NCBI RefSeq assembly: GCF_020164785.1
Contig: NZ_JAIUGX010000015.1
Location: 1-64,000, forward strand
DNA from: Mesorhizobium sp. ES1-1
GTDB taxonomy: Bacteria; Pseudomonadota; Alphaproteobacteria; Rhizobiales; Rhizobiaceae
Reading direction: 5' to 3'
DNA: 64,000 bases
Within the stretch, counting starts at the first letter, position 1, and every line of letters starts with the position of its first letter. Below are positions 1 to 8,087 of this stretch, in pieces. Below the pieces are notes generated by a model. That model did no database searches. It was not told the origin of the DNA and saw nothing but the letters and a program-made list of their open reading frames with translations. The position numbers were made by a program, and so were the translations under genes.

Positions 1-143
1 CCGGTGGCACGGTAACGCTGCGACCACTTCACCACAGAGGAAACTGCAACGCCAAAGCGCGAGGCAACCGACCGACAGGTCTCCCCCTCGCCAACTGCGG
101 CCACCGCACGCTCACGAAGATCATTTGAAAGCGCTCGCGTCAT
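1..143 (-). mobile_element. IS630-family transposase, N-terminal fragment cut by window edge
   Basis: The minus strand reads from an ATG at 143 through 47 codons to the window edge without a stop. The product begins MTRALSNDLRERAV and continues with a helix-turn-helix of the type CRSVASRFGV, followed by SVVKW. This is the classic start of IS630-type transposases, whose N-terminal HTH binds the terminal repeats and whose DDE nuclease domain follows. The DDE part would lie to the left of base 1, so intactness cannot be judged. An 8-bp inverted repeat lies just upstream of the start codon (147-172). Confidence 0.75.
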
Positions 144-146
144 CAG

Positions 147-172
147 ATGCTGGCCTCCAATCCAGCCAGCAT
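147..172. repeat. 8-bp inverted repeat upstream of IS630 transposase start
   Basis: ATGCTGGC at 147-154 is repeated inverted as GCCAGCAT at 165-172 with a 10-base loop. It sits 4 bases upstream of the transposase start codon. It could be part of the element's 5' end or a small regulatory hairpin. The remaining spacer up to 382 shows no gene. Confidence 0.4.
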
Positions 173-382
173 CTTGAATCACAAACAAGCCTCGATGGGA
201 ATCCTACGATTCTCCCAAAACAGGAAACGCTCTAGGTGGCCGCGCGTAGCGCCATGCAGACGGCCGGATGGAGGTCGAGAACTGCTTAGGCCTGAAAAGC
301 ATATCGGCTGCGCCGCTGGCGCCCGAAAATCGACCTCCCCGACGTCAGCGCCGGCAGGCAGCAGCCTGACAGCCTCGCAGCG

Positions 383-2662
383 CTAAACCAGCAGGTTCTC
401 GATCCGGATGGGAAGATCGCGGATGCGTTTGCCGGTGGCATGATAGACCGCGCTGGCGATGGCCGCCGCGGTTCCCACATTCCCCAGTTCGCCCAGACCT
501 TTCACGCCAGCTGGATTGACCTCCATGTCCACTTCCGGAACCAGGATGACGTCCACCTTTTTGATGTCCGCGTTCACCGGCACCAGATAGTCCTGCAGGT
601 CGCGGTTCACATACCTTGCGTGACGCTGGTCGATCTCGGTCGCTTCGTGCAATGCATGACTGATGCCCCAGATCATGCCGCCCATCAGCTGGCTGCGTGC
701 GGTGCGCGTATTCATGATCCGCCCCGCCGCAAAGGCACCGACGATCCTCGGAACGCGGATTTCTCGGGTGTAGCTGTTGATGCGAACTTCGACGAATTCG
801 GCGCCGAAGGCATATTTGACGGAATCCTTGTCCTCTTCTCCGCCGTGGAACTCGGGCTGTCCGGCATAAAGCTTCTTCAGCGCCTGCCCGGTCGAACCCT
901 TGGGCGCGAACTCGGCATATTCCTCGATGGCGCCGACCTGCATCGACTTGAACACGTCGGCGATGGCTGCGGATTTTCCACCGGCTGCCACAACCTTCCC
1001 GTCCTGCATGTCGAGCTTCTCGTTGCCCGAACCTGACAATGGCCCGCCTTCGGCTACGGCCGCTGCGAACAGCTTGGCACGCACCGCATCGGCGGCCTTC
1101 AGCACCGCCGAGCAGACACTTGCCGTCGAAATCGATCCACCCGAAACCGGCGCAGGCGGCAAGGCGCTGTCTCCCATTTCGACACTGACCTTGTCGATGT
1201 CGACCGCCAGCCGCTCGGCAGCCATCTGCGCTGCCACGGTGCGCACCCCGGTGCCGATTTCGTGAGAGCCGCATTGGACGCGGACCTGGCCGTCATCGGT
1301 CAGGCGGATGCGAGCCGCGCATGGCGCGACGCTGCTGGGATAAATGGCAGTCGCGCATCCCATGCCGACAAGCCAATCGCCATCGCGCATCGAACCGACG
1401 GCAGCGTCCCGCCGCGACCAGCCAAAGGCTTCGGCTGCCTGGTCGTAACATTTCAGTAGCGAGCGGCTGGAGAATGGTCTGCCGCCGATCGGTTCCTTTT
1501 TCGGCTCGTTGACGCGCCTGAACTCCACCGGGTCCATTCCCAATGCCACCGCCATCTCGTCCATGGCGTTTTCGAGCGCATAGACATAGGGCGTTTCGGG
1601 CGGCGAGCGCATGTAGCCCGGCGTGTTGCGGTCGGCGTGCACGATCGAGACGTGGGTCAGCACGGAGCCATAATCGTACATCCGCCCGGTCGCCGACGTG
1701 CCGCCGACGACATAGGGATCCGGGCGCGACGTCACTTCCCATCCTTCATGACCGAACGCGGAGATTTTGCCGTTTCTGTCAGCCCCCATCCTGATTCGGT
1801 GGCGGGTTTCCGCCCGATAGGTCTGCGTACCGAAGGACTGCATGCGGCTGACCACGCAACGGACTGGCCTGCCGACACGGCGCGCCGCGAGCGCGACGAT
1901 CGCGGTCCGCGCCGTCATCGGGCCCTTCGAGCCAAAGGCGCCCCCGACATAAGAGCTGATGATGCGTACATTGGCGGGATCGATCTTGAGCTGACGCGCG
2001 AGTTCAACCTTCCAGCCAGTAACGTTCTGGCACGGCTCGTGGACGGTGAGCTGGTCGCCCTGCCACATCGCCGTCGTCGAAAAGAGTTCAATCGGATTGT
2101 GATGCTGGGTAGGCGTCGAGTATTTCTGGTCGATCTTAACCGCTGCGGCTTCAAAGGCGGCATCGAAATCGCCAGCCTTGACGTCTTCCTTGAACATCGG
2201 GCTCTTGCCGGCGGCGGCCTCGGTCTCAGCGCCCTTGGAGTCGAAGCTCGCGCTAGGTGTTTCCTCGGCATAGTCGGCACGGATCAGCATGGCGGCCTCC
2301 TCGGCCGCTTCGAACGTGTCGGCCACGACCAAGGCGATGATCTGACCGTCGTGGAAGATTTTCGTGTCATGCAGCGGGCCGATCGAACTCGCGCCCGTGT
2401 TGCCGAATTTCGGCTTGTCGATCGAGCCGACGTCGCCGGCGCTGATGATGTCGAGCACGCCCGGCACCGCCCGGGCACGGTCCAGATGGAGCGCCCTAAT
2501 CGACCCTCGGGCGATCGTGCTGGTGGCCAGAACGCCATAAGCGACGTTGGCGGCGGCAAAATCGGCCGGATACGGAGCCTGGCCCGTCACCTTCAGCCTT
2601 GCATCGACGCGTGGAAGCGGAGCTCCCATGTTTTCCTTCGGGGCGGGGGCGGCTTCGTTCAT
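383..2662 (-). CDS. paoC: Periplasmic aldehyde oxidoreductase, molybdopterin-binding subunit (PaoC/YagR-like)
   Basis: This is the large catalytic subunit of a xanthine dehydrogenase-family aldehyde oxidoreductase, which oxidises aldehydes to acids at a Mo-cytosine dinucleotide cofactor. The 759-residue length fits the family (E. coli PaoC is about 730). Visible signs are the YVGGAFGSKG stretch after the N-terminal substrate domain, the HEIGTGVRT segment, and a C-terminal GVKGLGELGNVG that carries the conserved active-site glutamate. The frame is open further upstream, but the ATG at 2662 (MNEAAPAPKE) was chosen because it follows the FAD subunit's stop by two bases, while the upstream extension is Arg/Ala-rich noise inside that gene. 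It is the last gene of a three-subunit operon with the FAD and 2Fe-2S subunits. Confidence 0.88.
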   Translation of the reverse strand: MNEAAPAPKENMGAPLPRVDARLKVTGQAPYPADFAAANVAYGVLATSTIARGSIRALHLDRARAVPGVLDIISAGDVGSIDKPKFGNTGASSIGPLHDTKIFHDGQIIALVVADTFEAAEEAAMLIRADYAEETPSASFDSKGAETEAAAGKSPMFKEDVKAGDFDAAFEAAAVKIDQKYSTPTQHHNPIELFSTTAMWQGDQLTVHEPCQNVTGWKVELARQLKIDPANVRIISSYVGGAFGSKGPMTARTAIVALAARRVGRPVRCVVSRMQSFGTQTYRAETRHRIRMGADRNGKISAFGHEGWEVTSRPDPYVVGGTSATGRMYDYGSVLTHVSIVHADRNTPGYMRSPPETPYVYALENAMDEMAVALGMDPVEFRRVNEPKKEPIGGRPFSSRSLLKCYDQAAEAFGWSRRDAAVGSMRDGDWLVGMGCATAIYPSSVAPCAARIRLTDDGQVRVQCGSHEIGTGVRTVAAQMAAERLAVDIDKVSVEMGDSALPPAPVSGGSISTASVCSAVLKAADAVRAKLFAAAVAEGGPLSGSGNEKLDMQDGKVVAAGGKSAAIADVFKSMQVGAIEEYAEFAPKGSTGQALKKLYAGQPEFHGGEEDKDSVKYAFGAEFVEVRINSYTREIRVPRIVGAFAAGRIMNTRTARSQLMGGMIWGISHALHEATEIDQRHARYVNRDLQDYLVPVNADIKKVDVILVPEVDMEVNPAGVKGLGELGNVGTAAAIASAVYHATGKRIRDLPIRIENLLV

Positions 2663-2664
2663 GG

Positions 2665-3687
2665 TCAGACCTTCATGTCGCGGGTTTCGAGCAGGGCACG
2701 CACCAGCGTGCTCTTGCCGAGCGGGATCTTGAACGCATTGTGCTCGCGCGGCCTCGCATCGGCGAAGGCCGCCTCGGCGGCAGCGTGAGCGGCGCCTTCG
2801 TTCAGCACCTTGCCGAGCAGAGCCTCCTCTGCCTTCTTCGCTCTCCACGGCACGGTGGCGACGCCGCCAAGCGCGATACGCGCGTGCCTGACCGTGCCGC
2901 CATCCATATCCAGTGCGACCGCAGCCGAGGCCAGGGCAAAGGCGTAGGATTCGCGGTCCCGGATCTTCAGGTAACGCGAGCGTCCGCTCCAGGGGCCGAG
3001 CGGCACCTCGATAGCGACGATGATGTCGGCGGGGCCAAGCACCGTCTCGATGTTCGGGGTATCGCCGGGCAGACGATGCAAATCCGCAAACGCAATCTTT
3101 CGCGAACCGTGCTGACCCTCGACAACGACGCTTGCGTCAAGTGCTATCAGCGCCTGGGCGAAGTCTCCGTGATAGGTTGCGATGCATTGATCGCTGCCGC
3201 CAAGTACGGCGTGCTGACGATTGAAGCCGTCCATCGCCGCGCATCCGGATCCGGGCTCGCGCTTGTTGCAGGCCCATGATGTCTCGCGGAAATATTCGCA
3301 CCGCGTGCGCTGCAGGACGTTGCCGCCAAGGGTGGCCATGTTGCGGATCTGGCCGCTGGCCGCCAGGACAAGGCTCTCGGCGACGAGCGGGCAACGGCGT
3401 CGGACTTCTTCATGGGCGGCGGCGTCGCTCATGCGCACCAACGCACCGAAAACGATGCGCTTGTCATCGACCTGGATCCGGCGCAGGCCGGCGTCGTCCA
3501 GCCCGTTGAGATCGACCAGCCGTTCAGGCTGCGCGACTCCGAGCTTCATGTAATCGGCGAGGTTGGTGCCACCGCCGATGAACTGCGCGGGCGACTGGGT
3601 GGGCGGCACAAGTGGCTTGGCGAGATGCGAGGCCGCGGCGACTGCCGCCTGCACGTTTACAGGCCTTTCATAGGTGAACGGACGCAT
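2665..3687 (-). CDS. paoB: Aldehyde oxidoreductase, FAD-binding subunit (PaoB/YagS-like)
   Basis: This is the FAD-binding subunit of the PaoABC-type aldehyde oxidoreductase; it passes electrons between the 2Fe-2S subunit and FAD. It has 340 residues. Near the N terminus FIGGGTNLADYMK matches the FAD/pyrophosphate loop, and ATLGGNVLQRTRC is the second FAD loop. The insert CEYFRE...WACNKREPGSGC supplies the cysteines that bind the extra 4Fe-4S cluster known in PaoB but absent from ordinary xanthine dehydrogenases. The start at 3687 (MRPFTYERP) begins the conserved family N terminus and lies one base after the 2Fe-2S gene's stop. The tight spacing implies co-translation. Confidence 0.88.
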   Translation of the reverse strand: MRPFTYERPVNVQAAVAAASHLAKPLVPPTQSPAQFIGGGTNLADYMKLGVAQPERLVDLNGLDDAGLRRIQVDDKRIVFGALVRMSDAAAHEEVRRRCPLVAESLVLAASGQIRNMATLGGNVLQRTRCEYFRETSWACNKREPGSGCAAMDGFNRQHAVLGGSDQCIATYHGDFAQALIALDASVVVEGQHGSRKIAFADLHRLPGDTPNIETVLGPADIIVAIEVPLGPWSGRSRYLKIRDRESYAFALASAAVALDMDGGTVRHARIALGGVATVPWRAKKAEEALLGKVLNEGAAHAAAEAAFADARPREHNAFKIPLGKSTLVRALLETRDMKV

Positions 3688-3688
3688 G

Positions 3689-4309
3689 TCAGGCCTTTCC
3701 TGTTTCGTCGCGGGCCTGGACAATGGCCGCCACAATATTCGGATAGGCGGCGCATCGGCACAGATTGCCACTCATGAACTCGCGGATCTCATCCTCCGAT
3801 CCGGCATGGCCTTCGTTGACGCAGCCGATGGCCGACATGATCTGCCCAGGCGTGCAGTAGCCACACTGGAAAGCGTCATTGTCGACGAAGGCCTGCTGCA
3901 TGGGATGCAGATTGCCATCGCTGGAAGCCAGGCCCTCAACGGTGGTGATCTCCCGGTCCTGCGTCAGCACGGCGAAGCTCAGGCAGGAAAGGACCCGCTT
4001 GCCGTCGACCAGCACGGTGCAGGCACCGCATTGACCGTGGTCGCAGCCCTTCTTGGTGCCGGTGAGGCCGATATGATCCCGCAAGGCATCCAGGAGGCTG
4101 GTGCGATTGTCGAGCGCCAGTTTATGGGACTGCCGGTTGACCCGAAGCGACACTTCGGACAGATCGCGTGGTCCATCCTGTTTGGCCGGTGCGGCTTCGC
4201 TCTGCGCAACCTGCGTCAGAAGGGGTGCCGCGGCGACGGCCGAAATCGACCCCGACATGAAGCCTCGTCGGCTCACCTTTTGTGTCGCCTGGGGCGCTGG
4301 GTCTGGCAT
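3689..4309 (-). CDS. paoA: Aldehyde oxidoreductase, Tat-exported 2Fe-2S subunit (PaoA/YagT-like)
   Basis: This is the small iron-sulfur subunit of the aldehyde oxidoreductase. The N terminus carries a twin-arginine signal (SRRGFMSGS followed by a hydrophobic AVAAAPLL), so the folded complex should be exported to the periplasm. Two 2Fe-2S sites are clear: GCDHGQCGACTVLVDG with a later LSC, and CGYCTPGQ with GNLCRCAAY. The ATG at 4309 was chosen because it gives MPDPAPQATQ directly before the Tat motif and has GGAG upstream. A GTG at 4411 is also in frame but only adds an arginine-rich leader. It is the first gene of the paoABC trio, 175 bases downstream of the hydroxyacid dehydrogenase gene, so it may have its own promoter. 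Confidence 0.87.
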   Translation of the reverse strand: MPDPAPQATQKVSRRGFMSGSISAVAAAPLLTQVAQSEAAPAKQDGPRDLSEVSLRVNRQSHKLALDNRTSLLDALRDHIGLTGTKKGCDHGQCGACTVLVDGKRVLSCLSFAVLTQDREITTVEGLASSDGNLHPMQQAFVDNDAFQCGYCTPGQIMSAIGCVNEGHAGSEDEIREFMSGNLCRCAAYPNIVAAIVQARDETGKA

Positions 4310-4483
4310 GGCTGGCTCCGTCGCTGGCTGAAAACCTAGCTGCGAAACCCTTGTGCCGAGCCAAGGTTCCAAATTGTCGACGTCGACCCGGAAACGTGAA
4401 CGCGGCAGCACGTTCTCCCAGCCAGCTCCTAGCTGGCCGCCGTCCAGGCGCCGCGCTCGCGGTGCTGTTGTTAGAAGCCGGAG

Positions 4484-5956
4484 CTAAGACCCGAGCCGTG
4501 CCGGACCGGCAGCGGTCCTGTCATAGGGGCCTCTGAGGTTCAGCCTCTCGGCAAGCAGGCAGAACCGGTCGATCAAAAGGACGAGTTCTTCCCCCTGCTC
4601 GGCGACAATCTGCGCGCGGTCGGTTGGGGCCGAGTGAGAGAGAAGGTCCCACAACCGGTCCTGGCGATGACAGATCTCCGCGAATTCGGAGCATTCGCTC
4701 GCGGTCAATCTCAAAAGGTCGTCCGCCGTCACCGATCCGATCCCGGGGGGCGTCTTCCCCCCACGCAGGAGATAGTCCGGCGGTACCGTGCCTTTTGCGT
4801 TGGTGACCAATTTGCGGCAGATGACATCGAATATCTGGTCGACGGCCTGCATGGCGCCGGCGACGCGCGACGGGTGATCCGTGTCGGCCGCGGCATGGGG
4901 CAAAAGTTCGAGCTTGCCGGCGTGCTTCTCGACAAGGTCGAGATAGGGCAGCATCGGCCCGGACAGGCGCCCGGTCGCGGCATCCTTGAAGAGGTCCGCA
5001 TCGATTGCCGCATGACGGACGCGGCCGCTGGACAGCGCGTCATCGAGCGCCGAAACGTCGACCAGTTCGCCGCGATCGTAGTTCACGAGAACCGCGCACT
5101 TTGTCAGCCGCGACAACACCTCCGCGCCAACGAGGCCGGCATTGGCGTAGCGGCCGGTTTGCGCGTCCTGCTTGCCCAGACCGACATGGACCGTCAGCAC
5201 ATCGGCGCCTTCTGCCGCGTCATGGAGGTCTGGTGCATAGGCAAAGCCCTCGGCTTCGATCCAGTCGCGGTGGCGGGGTCGTGCATGGATTGCCACGCTC
5301 ATGCCGAAAGCGCGGGCGAGCTTGGCCACTTCGCGGCCTATATTGCCGAAGCCGATGATAGCGATCTTCTTGCCTTCGAGCTTCTCGGTGGGGAAATTGC
5401 GCAGGTCCCTGCCGGTGTCGAATTCACCTCGCGCGACTCGGTCGTGCAGCGTGTCGACCGGCAGGTCCGGCAACACTTTGAGAATGGCCTTCATTACCAT
5501 CTGCGCCGTGGCGCGGCTGTTGATGCCTGGCGTGTTCATAAGCACCGCGGTGCCGCCGTCGCCGCTGCCGCCACCCCAGGAGCGCGAGCCCATATTGCCG
5601 GTGCCGGCACCGATCCGCACGCCGGCAAGCGGAAAGACCGTCTCGTCGGGCAGGAAGGTCGCGGCGGCGATGACGGCATCATAGCGCCCATCGCTGGCGG
5701 CTTCGATCAGCTCTTCACGGGTGCTGAGATCGGGCTGGTAGAAGAAATGCACCCGGCCGGGTTCCAGGGCCGTCTTGTCGACAAGTGCCGCTGCATGAAA
5801 GCGGCCGCCCTTGGCTTCGATATGAGCGCGCACTTCACTTGGGTCAGGTTTGCCGTCAGGGCCTATGCGCAGGCCGACCAGATCGCAGATCAGCACGGCG
5901 TAGACGCGTTGCGGATCGATCGGCTCCTCGGCCTGTGCGTTGGTGTCTGCAGTCAC
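4484..5956 (-). CDS. D-isomer-specific 2-hydroxyacid dehydrogenase with C-terminal extension
   Basis: This is an NAD-dependent dehydrogenase of the 2-hydroxyacid/phosphoglycerate family, which interconverts 2-hydroxy and 2-oxo acids. The Rossmann motif IGFGNIGREVA lies near residue 205. NYDRGELVDVSALDDAL holds the conserved Arg-Gly segment, and LLPHAAADT carries the likely catalytic histidine. About 100 residues follow the usual C terminus (after VPPDYLLRGG), and I do not recognise them. The GTG at 5956 is preferred to a TTG at 5974 because GAGGG lies seven bases before it. It follows the DadA-like gene in the same transcript. The substrate is unknown; a hydroxy acid produced by the neighbouring aldolase is one possibility. 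Confidence 0.8.
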   Translation of the reverse strand: MTADTNAQAEEPIDPQRVYAVLICDLVGLRIGPDGKPDPSEVRAHIEAKGGRFHAAALVDKTALEPGRVHFFYQPDLSTREELIEAASDGRYDAVIAAATFLPDETVFPLAGVRIGAGTGNMGSRSWGGGSGDGGTAVLMNTPGINSRATAQMVMKAILKVLPDLPVDTLHDRVARGEFDTGRDLRNFPTEKLEGKKIAIIGFGNIGREVAKLARAFGMSVAIHARPRHRDWIEAEGFAYAPDLHDAAEGADVLTVHVGLGKQDAQTGRYANAGLVGAEVLSRLTKCAVLVNYDRGELVDVSALDDALSSGRVRHAAIDADLFKDAATGRLSGPMLPYLDLVEKHAGKLELLPHAAADTDHPSRVAGAMQAVDQIFDVICRKLVTNAKGTVPPDYLLRGGKTPPGIGSVTADDLLRLTASECSEFAEICHRQDRLWDLLSHSAPTDRAQIVAEQGEELVLLIDRFCLLAERLNLRGPYDRTAAGPARLGS

Positions 5957-6005
5957 GTCGTTTCCCTCGTGCAAGAACGGCAGCGCCGCTGCGGCGGCAG
6001 CGTAA

Positions 6006-7271
6006 TCAGAACCTATCCGCCCGGAAAGGCGTCAGATCGATCGCCGGCGGCAAACCCGCGGCAAGTTGCGACACGATCTTGCCGGTGACCGCCCCGCCGA
6101 TAAGGCCCTGATGGCCGTGGCCGAAGGCATAGATGACGTTCTTTGCCCGTGATGACCGGTCGATGACGGGGATGCTGTCGGGCGTGCCCGGGCGATGGCC
6201 CATCCAGCGCGACACTTCGCCCACCTGGAGTTTTCTGAACATGGGCCGGGCCTGCTTCAGGAGAACATCCGCCCGGCTCATATTGGCGGGCGCCTTCAGG
6301 CCGGCGAACTCGACATTGCCGGCGATCCGCAAACCATCTTCCATCGGCGAGGCGACGAATTTGCGATCGGCGGAGATGGTCTGGATGCGCAGGCCGGTAT
6401 CGGCGCCCTTGACCATGATGTGGTAGCCGCGCTCGCTCTCCAGCGGGATGCGGTCGCCAAGCTTGCGGGCGAGCTCGCCCGACCAGGCGCCGGCGCATAA
6501 CACTACGGTCTCCACCGGCAGGCGACCGCCATCTTCAAGCCGCAGCGCCGAGGGGCCCTGGGGGCCCATGTCGAAGCCCGTAACTCTTGCCCTGGTGAAG
6601 CGCGCGCCCTGGCGCGCCGCATGTTCGGCGAGCCTGGCGACAAGACGGCCCGGATTAGGGCACTGCCCCTGCTCGGGCAGATAGACAGCACTCTTGAAGA
6701 TCGGCGCCAGCGCCGGTTCGAGCTGCCGGATCTCGTCGGCACCGAGGATGTCCACCTTGACGCCGTGCTCGCGACGAAGCCCGAGGCCGTAGGCGCCCTT
6801 CGACGGACCGTCGGCGGTTTCATGAACGAAGAGCTGGCCACGCTTCTGCAACAGGTCTTCGCAGCCGGCAGCCTTGATCAGCGGCTCGTAGCACTCGAAT
6901 GTATAGCGGTGCAGCGAGCGCATCGCCGCCGATATTTCCTCGACGCGCGGCCGTCGGCTGGCGGCGAGGAAACGCAGCAGCCAGGGCAGCGCATGCGGCA
7001 GATAGGCGAGCCGCACGATCAGCGGGCCTTCCGGATCCATCAGCCATTTCGGCACGTTGCGCAGCACGCCCGGCATCGAATTGGGAATACAGGATCCCGG
7101 ACAGATGCCGCCGGCATTGCCGAAGGAACACTGCTCCTCCGAGCCGGGCAGCGCAGGATCGACCACCTCCACGGCAAACCCTTGCTCGAGCAGGTAGTTC
7201 GCGGTGCAGACGCCGATGATGCCGGCGCCGATCACCGTCACCTTGCCGCGCGGCGCGCTTGTCGATGTCAT
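6006..7271 (-). CDS. FAD-dependent D-amino acid dehydrogenase (DadA-like)
   Basis: This is a flavoprotein of the DAO/DadA family, which oxidatively deaminates D-amino acids (or oxidises D-hydroxyproline) and feeds electrons to the respiratory chain. The N-terminal dinucleotide-binding motif VIGAGIIGVCTANYLLEQG is intact, and near the C terminus YAFGHGHQGLIGG is the conserved FAD-contact segment. Its 421 residues match the family length. The start at 7271 (MTSTSAPRGK) was chosen just before the Rossmann strand; upstream frame is shadow of the aldolase gene. It lies 16 bases after the aldolase stop. The hydroxyproline epimerase in the same gene train makes a D-hydroxyproline-type substrate likely; this is inference. 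Confidence 0.85.
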   Translation of the reverse strand: MTSTSAPRGKVTVIGAGIIGVCTANYLLEQGFAVEVVDPALPGSEEQCSFGNAGGICPGSCIPNSMPGVLRNVPKWLMDPEGPLIVRLAYLPHALPWLLRFLAASRRPRVEEISAAMRSLHRYTFECYEPLIKAAGCEDLLQKRGQLFVHETADGPSKGAYGLGLRREHGVKVDILGADEIRQLEPALAPIFKSAVYLPEQGQCPNPGRLVARLAEHAARQGARFTRARVTGFDMGPQGPSALRLEDGGRLPVETVVLCAGAWSGELARKLGDRIPLESERGYHIMVKGADTGLRIQTISADRKFVASPMEDGLRIAGNVEFAGLKAPANMSRADVLLKQARPMFRKLQVGEVSRWMGHRPGTPDSIPVIDRSSRAKNVIYAFGHGHQGLIGGAVTGKIVSQLAAGLPPAIDLTPFRADRF

Positions 7272-7287
7272 GGCGATCGGTCGGTGG

Positions 7288-8070
7288 TCAGGGCGCGATG
7301 GCGCTCGGCGTGCCGGCGCGGAACGCCGGAAGCGAGCGCGACACCATCTGCTGCAACATGCGGAAGTCGGAAAGATAGGCCATGAAGCGGTAGCCCAGCT
7401 TGCGCATGTCGACGCCATAGGCGACCGAACCGCAATGGATGCCCGGAATGACGCCGGCTTCCTTGCACTTGGCCGCGATGTATTCGATCGCCTCGTAGAC
7501 GGCGGGATAGCGCGGGTCGAAACCGGGCGCCTCGCCCATGGTCACCGCGAGGTCCGAGGGACCGACGAAGATGGCATCGAGATTGGGTGTCTTGAGGATG
7601 TCCTCGAGATTCTTGACCGCCTGCTCGCTCTCGATCATCGCCATGGTGATGATGGTGTCGTTGGCATGCTGGAAGTAGTCCGCGCCTGCATAGAGCGAGG
7701 CGCGAAGCGGGCCGACGCTGCGGCCGCCCTTGGGGAAATAGCGGCAGGCCTTGACGAAGGCATCGGCTTCCTCGGCGGTGTTGACCATCGGGCAGATCAC
7801 GCCATAGGCGCCGGCGTCGAGCACTTTGCCGATGATCGCAGGGTCGTTCCATGGCACGCGCACCATAGGGGTCGTGTCGGTCGTCGAGATCGCCTGAAGC
7901 ATCGGCACGGCGTCGACATAATCGGTCGCGCCGTGCTGGAGATCGATCGTCAGCGCATCCCAGCCCTGCTGGGCCATCAGCTCCGCCGAGATCGACGAGG
8001 GAATGCCGAGCCAGCCCGTCACGACTTCGCCACCGGCCGCCCAGATGTCTTTCACCTTGTTCTTACGCAT
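7288..8070 (-). CDS. HpcH/HpaI-family class II aldolase
   Basis: This metal-dependent pyruvate aldolase of the HpcH/HpaI type has 260 residues, the usual length. Family marks are GWLGIPSS near the start, LTIDLQHGATDY with the general-base histidine, VRVPWNDP, GVICPMVNTAEEA and the C-terminal IFVGPSDLAVTMG. Such enzymes reversibly cleave 4-hydroxy-2-oxo acids to pyruvate or glyoxylate plus an aldehyde. The aldehyde could feed the aldehyde dehydrogenase and PaoABC enzymes encoded in the same train. The ATG at 8070 has AAAGGAC upstream. The exact substrate cannot be told from sequence. Confidence 0.85.
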   Translation of the reverse strand: MRKNKVKDIWAAGGEVVTGWLGIPSSISAELMAQQGWDALTIDLQHGATDYVDAVPMLQAISTTDTTPMVRVPWNDPAIIGKVLDAGAYGVICPMVNTAEEADAFVKACRYFPKGGRSVGPLRASLYAGADYFQHANDTIITMAMIESEQAVKNLEDILKTPNLDAIFVGPSDLAVTMGEAPGFDPRYPAVYEAIEYIAAKCKEAGVIPGIHCGSVAYGVDMRKLGYRFMAYLSDFRMLQQMVSRSLPAFRAGTPSAIAP

Positions 8071-8087
8071 GGAATTCAGGTCCTTTG

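Noticed and set aside
345..1274. 309-codon minus-strand frame inside paoC
   Set aside because: Out-of-frame overlap with a solid gene; composition is low-complexity Arg/Gly.
1637..2788. 383-codon plus-strand frame opposite paoC
   Set aside because: Antisense shadow; no ribosome site or recognisable domain. The same applies to the long antisense frames at 4634-6088, 9923-11614, 31205-32515, 37033-38292 and 52451-53608.
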